A stretch of DNA of 64,000 bases from Symsagittifera roscoffensis (lineage: Eukaryota > Xenacoelomorpha > Acoela > Convolutidae): positions 43,104,688 to 43,168,687 of the forward strand of contig NC_087069.1 of the NCBI RefSeq assembly GCF_963678635.1, given 5' to 3'. This document shows positions 56,311-64,000 of the stretch, in pieces. Positions within the stretch are counted from its first letter, which is position 1. Each line of letters begins with the position of its first letter. Below the pieces are notes generated by a model. The model ran no database searches, was not told the origin of the DNA, and saw only the letters and a program-made list of their open reading frames with translations. A program made the position numbers and the translations under genes.

Positions 56311-56559
56311 GCCAGAAAACTTACGTTAATCATAAGTTTGAAAGTAATCAGAATTTGAATGTTCAGTTATATTTAATATGAACTAGTTAAAACTTCAAAA
56401 AATGACTTTTTTGAAAAATTTATCCACCAATAAGATGGTTTTTTTGCTTGCATTCTTTTTTTGCAAAAAAAAATTATTTCAAAAAGTCATGTTTTGAAAC
56501 AAAAATTTAAACAGTTTCCAGTTTTTAAACATCGCCAATCTGTGTATTTTGTCCCAAAA

Positions 56560-56900
56560 ATTACTCTCGGTCAGGTTGTTGGGCCTTTTTTCCTCCCCCC
56601 CCCCCTCCCAAACCCCCCATCCCACGACCATCAATTTTATGGTGTAACGAGTGGTTTTACAAGGTTAAATATGAAGACCAAATGTGTTTGCCACACCCTA
56701 ATTAGTCCGCATGTCAATTTTCATAATGATCAGACAATTTGACCAGTAACTTTATTAGTAGAAAATTGCAGGTTTGGGGGGGTTTGGAAAAAGAGCCGAG
56801 GGCCCTTTGGGTCGGCAGGGGGTCAATCCCTGAGGGGCGGTAAAAAAGGCGTCCGCTAACCCCTCCCCCCCCCCCCCCTCCCCCCTAAATACGCTACTGC
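56560..56900. repeat. Hairpin-type repeat and GGGGCGG MITE remnant
   Basis: C run at 56596-56606 followed by CATCAATTTTATGGTGTAAC, then an inverted MITE piece (GGCCCTTTGGGTCGGCAGGG, GAGGGGCGGTAAAAAAGGCG and a long C run at 56860-56885). Noncoding. Confidence 0.6.
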
Positions 56901-57142
56901 TCAGCACTGAAATTTAAATTTGCTAACAGGGGAACAAAATGAACTTCATGGCTAATTCAATGCTAATTCAGTATTAATATTTGCTAATACTGATAAAAAT
57001 TCAAAAAAATATATCGCTGAAAATTGCGGGTTTTTTTACTTATGAATCAGCGTTAATTCAGCGCTGAATTTTGCTGTTTGGGTGAATACTTAGCAGATTA
57101 TTTCAACCATTTTGTAGTGATTGAAAACGAAGGAAAAATGAC

Positions 57143-57407
57143 CTGCTGTTGTCGTGATTTCTGGGACGTCAGTTGTTCCAGCTCCTGTTGTTTTATGAGT
57201 GGGTGCTTCCGGGTCCCGAGTCCCGGTCGTTGGCGTTTTTGTTGTTGTCGTCGTTTTTGAAGTCGTTTTGGAAGTCGTTGCTGAAGTGTAGGTTGAAGTT
57301 GTATCGGAAGGCGGGTCTTTATTAGCTGTCACTTTCGGTATGGTAAAAAAATTAACACAAAGTGTTATAGCTAACACAACGCTACAAATATGAGTCCCAG
57401 AATACAT
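57143..57407 (-). CDS. Mucin-like secreted/anchored protein, exon 1 (signal peptide)
   Basis: The ATG at 57407 opens MYSGTHICSVVLAITLCVNF, a signal peptide likely cleaved near KVTA at residue ~28. About 60 residues very rich in Thr/Ser follow (TTSKTTSKTTTTTKTPTTGT), then GTTDVPEITTTA and a splice donor GCAG|GTCATT at 57142, phase 1. With exon 2 the protein is about 165 residues: signal peptide, mucin-like stalk, hydrophobic C-terminus. It is probably a heavily O-glycosylated cell-surface or cuticle-surface protein. No orthologue is recognised. The reading frame past the donor adds little and ends in a stop. Confidence 0.6.
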
Positions 57408-57420
57408 TTTTCAAGCTCTC

Positions 57421-58470
57421 GTGAATCCAAGCGACTTTTTAAAAATTTTTGAGTTTTCTCAATTTGGTTGCGAACTGATTTGTGGAAGTCAATTTTTGAC
57501 TTTTGATTTGAAACCCGCCATGCTGGAACATTTATTTTTGCTTCTCGGAATGCAACTCTGGCAAGATATATCCAAGAAGTCTTGCCAGAAAAAAAAAACG
57601 ATTGTTTTTTCTTACTTTCAATTTTATTTCTTGTTTTGCTTCATTTCGAAAGACTTGAAGATTTGAATTCTGTTTCGAGAAAAAACGCACTTTTTTAATT
57701 TCGTGAAGGGCAAAGTAGTCTATAAGCAACAATGATGTCTAACAGGAAGAAGGTTCAAATAAGACAAAATAAATATTTGTGCAATTCAAAAACGAAAACG
57801 CATCTCTGCATTTGCACTGATATTGCTATGAGCTGAATTACTAGCAATGGGAATGTACAAAACCAGCAATGGATTGTACCAATTTGAAAAGATTGCAGTT
57901 TTTATTTCTGATTTAATCTATAATCAGACTCGAAGTGGTGCTGATCATAGTCTGACACAGTGCTGGAAATTACCGAAACGCTAATGGAAAACTCTTGATT
58001 TGCGAGACGAGATTAGGCCAGGAACGCTAATCGACCTCAAGTTAAAAATTCTTGGAGCAAACTATAGTTAAAACATCAGTAAATTTTCGTATTACGAAAA
58101 CGCATAACTTGACAAACTCAAAGTAGATATAATTCTTAAAATTACGAACACAAAAACAAAGTCTTTTGTTCATAGAGATTTTTTGGTTCAGTTTTTCCAA
58201 AGTTTTTTTGAACAGAAAAAAATCTGAGAATTTTTTTGCAAGATTCGGAATAGAGAAAGGAAACCTGCGAAACTAGCATTCCTGCGCATGAATTTTGCAA
58301 GACTTGAAGCCAATTATTTTCCAGTTTCCAATTGAACTCCTGATCTAAAACTCGTACAAGTTGGTTATACAAAAGTCATGGATAATTCTTTTGATTTTAG
58401 AGATAGATAACAACTTGCGAGCAGTTGGTTAAAAACATAAAAATGGAATCAAAGGTGGGCATATAAGGAG
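57421..58470. other. No gene seen
   Basis: AT-rich with short ORFs only, none with a recognisable domain. Confidence 0.5.
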
Positions 58471-58474
58471 AGAC

Positions 58475-58690
58475 TCACAGCTGGGAGTAGGAGATGTTGA
58501 ACCTGATCATAATCTCTTCAATTATGGCCGGCGATAATTTCTTCAAGCATCTGGCACTCAGGGCAGGACGCCACCACATCCACCCCGACTGGCGGAAACA
58601 GCTTCTCTTACTGTTGAATAAGACTGTGACCGCCATAACAATCAGCGCATTGAAACCACCCAGCACTAGTGTTATACATATTCCCCATTA
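58475..58690. other. GC-richer segment open on both strands
   Basis: Locally GC-rich. The minus frame has a hydrophobic stretch (LGGFNALIVMAVTVLF) and the plus frame LALRAGRHHIHPDWRK. It may be an old coding relic, perhaps the edge of the LINE that starts just downstream, but the coding strand is not decided. Confidence 0.25.
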
Positions 58691-58699
58691 ACTCAACTC

Positions 58700-60180
58700 A
58701 TGATTCAGACAGAAAAAAAATAGCAAAAAAATGCGTAAAATTCTCCAGACCTTGGATAGCCGCACTGGTGCTAGAAAGTTTTGGAAAGTGGTACGCTCCT
58801 CAAAAGTATCAAGGACTGTGTTTGGTAGGCACCCCATTACATTTCGTTCCAAAACTATAACCTCAAATACTGATATAGCAAAAGAGTTTTTTAAGCAATT
58901 TACAAATGCTAGGATTCATGCCTCCGAGAAGTTATTCAGAATGACTAAGCGCAAAATGGCCAAACTTATTCTGTATGATAGCGCATTTTTCTCCCCTCAA
59001 TAAACTAAACAAGCCATTGCAAATAGCAAACTCTCACGAGCACTCGAGCTGGATTGCTTTTACGATGCCCACCTCAAAAATCTAGGACCTGTTTCACCTA
59101 GTTACTTGACTTAGATGTTTAACCTTTCACTGTCTGATAGCATTATCCTTCAAATGGGAAAAAACTTCAAGGTTATCCCCATGCTCAAACCTTAAAAACC
59201 ATAAAAATTAGCATTGTACAGGCCTATTTCACTTTTCTGCCCCGCTCTCAAATGTTTAGAGAGGCTCATCCTTCCCTTTTCAACCAAGCAACTCCCAAAC
59301 GTCACACCCAACGAGTTCCGCCGATTTCAATATACCACAACCGCGTTCTCCACTGTTTTTAATACTGATGGCTTTAATCAAAATCTCTCTCTTTTACGTA
59401 CTGTTCTCACCACGCTAGACCTTTCAATGGTATTCAAAATGATGTGTCATAGATCACTAGTGGAACTCAATCATGACACAGCGCTGCCAAAAGGCATAGT
59501 TTGTTGGCTGAACAACTACTTATGTGGCCGACACGCCAACACTATTTTAAATAAGCAAACAATCCAGAAAGAATTATTCACTGTAATGCTCCCCAGAGCT
59601 CTGTTTTGTAGATTTCGCTTGCAGGACGCAACTCCCCCCACCCCATACCCCCCCCCCCCCGAAATAGTCGACTCACCTCATACGCTGATGATTTCCGCCC
59701 CTTCACACAAAGCTCCGACAATGAGGCAGCATCTTGCTCATTAAATAGCTATCTGCGCCGCCTCAATTTTTTCATCTCCCGTAAATTGGCATTCGCCTCC
59801 TCTAAAAGATTAGTTACCATGCAACAAACGTTTTTAAATAAATCCTACTTTCTTTTTAATTAACGAGAATATCCCTTGTAATGAAAAATTAATACTTGGA
59901 AACGTTAGATTTGACACAACGCTATGTTTTTTGCAGCTCAGTGCAAGAAATTGGCTGACAAAGCTCGTCGCAAGATAGGAGTCCTGAAGGTGTTAGCAGG
60001 TCTAGAGATAACCTGCTTTTAATTTGCAAAGTCCTAACTCGTCCTATTTTAGAATATGCCTCCCCAGGCCTGGGCGCAGGTCGCCGGCAAAATTTTTATT
60101 AATCACCTGCAGGTCAACCAAAATCAAATCCTCGGTGTAATCACTGGCTCAACTCTTCCGAACACTACTGCCTCGCCTTC
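58700..60180 (+). pseudogene. Non-LTR retrotransposon (LINE) reverse transcriptase relic
   Basis: Several plus-strand frames carry successive parts of one ORF2-like protein: a linker with GARKFWKVVRSSKVSRTVFG and IAKEFFKQFTNAR (58731-59003), the RT start YRPISLFCPALKCLERLILP (59216-59275), TTTAF..., TVLTTLDLSMVFK (usual AFDxV region), LPKGIVCWLNNYLCGRHA (59480-59540), and a C-terminal part with LTRPILEYASPGL (60030-60075) and QILGVITGSTLPNT (60125-60165). The YxDD catalytic box falls in a rearranged C-rich stretch near 59650 and is not intact. Numerous stops and frame shifts. A Jockey/CR1-like element is the most likely type. Confidence 0.65.
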
Positions 60181-60276
60181 CGGATAAATTGAACCACAAC
60201 AACTTGAGAAAATTAATAGTAAGTTTTGCACAACCCGGTAACCGTCCGTTTTGCACCGGATTGAAGTATCACCGCC

Positions 60277-60498
60277 ATGGAGGACCAGAAGCAAGCAAAT
60301 GGCAGCGGTTATTTGCAAACCGCCACCGAAAAAGGCTTTCATCCAGCTTTTGCCGAAATTGTGTGGGCTACCGACGACGATGTCTACCGAATGCTTTCTC
60401 TCTGTCGAAGGACAATCGAAGGACATCCTATAGTTTCTTCTTTAGAAAACCGTCTCATGGCTGAAAGAGTCAAACCATCGAGGAAAGTCTGCCACTGA
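60277..60498 (+). CDS. Short ORF with strong start context, unknown
   Basis: The ATG sits in ACCGCCATGG, an ideal initiation context, and the 73-residue frame has mixed GC-rich third positions unlike the surroundings (MEDQKQANGSGYLQTATEKG, then HPAFAEIVWATDDDVYRML). After 60498 another frame stays protein-like for about 40 codons (EKLFELSDSFSEFKQSLMPK), so it may be a longer, frameshifted relic such as a retroelement Gag/ORF1. Not recognised. Confidence 0.35.
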   Translation: MEDQKQANGSGYLQTATEKGFHPAFAEIVWATDDDVYRMLSLCRRTIEGHPIVSSLENRLMAERVKPSRKVCH

Positions 60499-60799
60499 GA
60501 AACTTTTTGAGCTGTCAGATAGTTTCTCCGAGTTCAAACAATCACTAATGCCAAAAGTTGAAGAAAAAAATGCACTGCCAGCAAACCAATACACTCTGCT
60601 ATAACAACCTTCGCAAATTTATTCACTGAACAAATTCAAATTCCATAATCATCTCCCAGTCACGAGAAAGCGGTTGCAGAGCCAAAAAAATCCAGGCATT
60701 TCTAACAATTCTGACAATGCATTTCTGGCCCATTCTGAAATCCTAAAAGCCGAACACGAGTGTGGTTATTCTATTTTTCACAATCTAGGAGAAAATAGC

Positions 60800-63640
60800 A
60801 AATAATCAATATTCTTTTCGGCGGCTAGAAAATTGGTGAGAGGCAAACCCATACCCCACACGGAAAGCAATTAAAAGGAAAGCAACTGTTAAAACAACAG
60901 CAATGAAGTCCTGCGGGATTTTGTCTTCATGTCTCGAGCGCTGAGTCAGAATTACAAGCATGTAGAAGCTCTTTAATTCCAAAACGGAAAGAGCTCATAA
61001 TTTGTTGCTAGATCGTCACGTTTGAAAAAGCATTCACTGAAGTTGGTAGTAGACGGAAACCGGTAGACATCAAAATAGAACCAGTTAACAAAGACCTACT
61101 ACACAACAAATCTTAATGACCATCCGTTAGCGTCCTTACGTCAATTGAACGCAGTTTGATTTCTGCAAACTAAAGGATTTCTTTTTCCAAGGCAAAGCAA
61201 ATATTTATGCCCAAAATAATTTTTTTTATCCGAACCTGGCTCAGTTTCTCTTTATAACTGACGCGGACGCGGAGTTTCAGTTGCCCAGCTATGTTATTTA
61301 AAGCCAATAATGATTGGGTCCTATTGGCGACGAAAAACATCTTGGAGACGAAAAATCCCATAAAGTAATATTTCCTCAGTACGGCGTCACAAAGTTGCGC
61401 TCTCCGTCTACTCTGCTCTATATGATGCGATCATCGACACAACTTTCGAAGAAAAATGCTGGTCCAACCCCAATTTCTTCTCGAAGAATGGGAAATATGG
61501 CTTCGTCTGCATCTGGAGCTGTCTATTCCATCCAAAATGCTGAGCAGGTATCTGCTGCTTCCGTGGTTAACTACTGAATGGTCACATTTTCTAAAAAAAG
61601 AAATTCAAAAAACTCAAGCAGCGGAATCAATTGAAACCCGGCGTCAAGCTCCAACAAAGTATTGATGCGTCTCAAACTGAAATATCTTACTGAATCGAAG
61701 AGATGAAATCTTCTTGCGGGGAAAATCTTGCAGACAGCCAAAACCCCAACCATCCTTTCAAATCTTCCAAATCTGTCAAAACTAATTTGACTGATCTAGC
61801 AACACTTTTCTGGGTAAAATCTACAGCGTCAACCGCATATCAACAGCGAGCACTGTTCCTCCTTTTTTTAATTCAGTGTTCACTTTGTAACATACCTAGA
61901 AAACATTCTAGCAGTCATTTTCTGATAAAGTCAATCATTAAGACGCTACCGACGCTTAAACTCAACTTCTGCCGTGGAAATTTTAGGTATCGAACTGCAA
62001 GACTTTTCATCAATTTGGAAAACAAAGATTGAAAAAATTGGTACATTAATAAACATTAATGGAATAATAACTCCAATGGAGTAACAAAAATTAATGAACG
62101 TCTTCTAAGAAAAAATGTGGAAAAGTATTTACTATTACTAAAATTTGCTCAAAATTACTATTTTAATTTAAGCTCAATTTGCTTTGTCAAACTTCACTTT
62201 GCGAGAGCTGTTTTATCGACCTAATTTTGCGATAAAATGACGAACTTCTTTTAGTTCTACGCAATGAGATTTTTGTTTTTCTCCCAATTACTTACAAATT
62301 TATTTTCTTCTAACATTTTTGAAACAGCTGTAAGTTTTTTGCGTCCATTCTTAGCTTCATCAAACTTGGACTATATACATTTTATTGAAAAACGCTTCAA
62401 ATTTTTCAAGAATTTGCACAACAGCAACAAACCTCTTCCATGTTTTCTCGTCTGTCCTCCAAAAAGATATATCTGAGCGACAATTTTCTTAAGTATTGTT
62501 CAGAAACAATTATTCAAAATTTTACGGAAAAATAGAAGAGTAATCCAACGGATGCAAACAGAATATGTTTTTCCTGTAGTAACTGTTCATTCCAATTTGA
62601 TACCATGGAAAGAGTTTGTTAATAAAATTTTTTAAACGATTCGTAAAGGAGTGATAACCCATGTTATGTATCCGCACAGTTTAAATATCCGTTTTTACTT
62701 TGAAAAAGAAAGGAATACAAGGCAATAAATTAGTTTTTGTAGCCCCGACTATTTTTTTCTAAGTTTTTACCATATATCAACCCGGATTTTTATTTTATGT
62801 TGCTGATAATGTGGGCTTCTCCAAGCATTATAACACTTGTCTAATTTTAATCTAATGAGCAACAAAAAATGAGGAGACTAGTTTATAAATTGCATGTTTT
62901 TGGGTGTAATAAGGGTAGATATGGTTTGAATTTGATCATAATAATCCTGATGAAGCGGAGGAAACGTCAGTTAACAAAACAGCGAACAATTTTATTCCCA
63001 TCATGTTAGGAGATGCACTGGGAATTATGTAGTTTCTGGTTGTAGCAAGAAATCTTTCACTTTTTTGAGTAGTTAGAGCTAGGTTTTCCAGAATTTGCAC
63101 AATAAAGAGCCACTTTCGACGTTTTTAGAAATCACAGTCCCCTGGACAAACACTTTACAGATTACGAAAAACTGCAAAAGAGTGGGCCTGGTGTGCAACA
63201 AACCCTGCAAAAGGTTTCAATCAAGACTCTGCCTTCAACTAGTTGGGAAAACTACAGTTCTTACAAAAAAAACTTGACAGAAAAACTGTTAGTCTGCGTT
63301 TTAAGTTGCTTTGCAGTGTTTTCAAAAAGTAAGTTCCAAATCTCAAAGCAGGGCAAAACTAAATTCTATTTTTTCAACAATGTCGTGTTAAAACATTAAT
63401 GTAGACTTCCGACACAAATCTTCAAATTAAAAGTTTTATCCATTTTGAGAGAGTGATAAAAACTTGAGTGATATATTACGAGATGACAACACTAACGGAC
63501 CCTGTGCATTCACTCGAAAAGCTGTAGTTAATGAGATTGATGCCAAAAAAATACCGAGTGTTTCGTAAAAAAAACAAGTACCGTGTGACGAACCACATAA
63601 TGAATCCCTGAGCAAATTTTAATCAAATTTTCAATAAAAG
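60800..63640. other. No supported gene
   Basis: 61380-61700 is GC-richer and open in two plus frames without a recognisable domain. The rest is AT-rich with no structure that I could support. Confidence 0.45.
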
Positions 63641-63907
63641 ATGAAATTTCACGAAACATGGAATTCACACAAGCAAAATGATCAATTGGGCTTAAGTCCG
63701 GGTCGGCTTTCTCATACAGTTATTTCGAAAAGGATACACCGTCTGCTTGTCACGCTATTTTATTTTCGGGCGTCTAGACTCGTGCAACTCCTTAGTCTAG
63801 CACCGATCCTAATCTTACTATTATTTTTCCTAGTATCGATAGATCTGCTATATACTGGTATTTTTGCGAGACTAGAGGAGAGGAAGAGCAACTGCTTTCT
63901 AAGTTAA
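63641..63907 (+). CDS. Weak ORF with one membrane segment
   Basis: An ATG opens 88 codons with a basic stretch (SKRIHRLLVTLFYFRASR) followed by a long hydrophobic segment (LLSLAPILILLLFFLVSIDL) and a short charged tail. This could be the first exon of a type II membrane protein. There is no neighbour or domain to support it, and a chance ORF is possible. Confidence 0.25.
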   Translation: MKFHETWNSHKQNDQLGLSPGRLSHTVISKRIHRLLVTLFYFRASRLVQLLSLAPILILLLFFLVSIDLLYTGIFARLEERKSNCFLS

Positions 63908-64000
63908 ATTTGGTCTTCTCTTACTGAAACTATAAATATCTTCAGCCTTACAAATTAATGTAAGTTTTAGTGATGGATTATGATTGGATAGTTATAAGTA

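Overview
This window is AT-rich eukaryotic DNA, most likely from an invertebrate animal. The evidence is spliced host exons (a class A GPCR and a mucin-like secreted protein), dense nested MITE-like repeats, a fossil Merlin-type transposase, a fossil non-LTR retrotransposon, and one large Maverick/Polinton element. I cannot name the species. A nematode or another fast-evolving invertebrate is plausible, but that is inference.

The centrepiece is a Polinton of about 18.8 kb at 11199-30042. It is bounded by inverted ends that read GGATC followed by a long G run, and each end carries ~29-bp tandem iterons. The left two thirds is a minus-strand block: a ssDNA-binding-like protein, a candidate HUH-type protein, several unclassified small proteins, an exonuclease-like protein, a pair of diverged paralogs, a conserved membrane protein, the packaging ATPase, a conserved small protein, a Polinton N-terminal protein plus retroviral-type integrase, the penton (minor capsid), a basic core protein, the double-jelly-roll major capsid protein and an adenain-type protease. 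The right block is on the plus strand: a protein ending in a classical nuclear localisation signal, then a very large protein-primed DNA polymerase B with three zinc fingers, a Cys/His domain, one likely intron and an acidic tail. Together these would replicate the DNA, make and package a capsid, and integrate the copy. Several genes carry single stops or one-base frameshifts, often in homopolymers, so this is either a recently decayed copy or one with uncorrected assembly indels.

Host context: on the plus strand, a GPCR segment with TM3-TM4 lies at 6.56-7.14 kb, TM5-TM6 at 33.20-33.55 kb and a possible TM7 at 38.3-38.5 kb, so the Polinton appears to sit inside an intron of this gene or gene relic. 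It also landed inside an older dispersed repeat, of which another copy lies at 42.8-43.5 kb.

The rest is mostly repeats: a Merlin transposase fossil (5.3-5.8 kb), GGGGCGG-ended MITEs (30.5, 38.9, 41.2 kb and relics), a 257-bp direct-repeat pair (47.6-48.3 kb), a 30-bp minisatellite with higher-order structure (49.2-50.6 kb), a cluster of MITEs with CTCTTTTCCAGTTTCCC ends (51.5-56.3 kb) lying mostly in the intron of a two-exon minus-strand mucin-like gene (53.3-57.4 kb), and a broken LINE (58.7-60.2 kb). The last 3.8 kb has no supported gene except a weak membrane-segment ORF.
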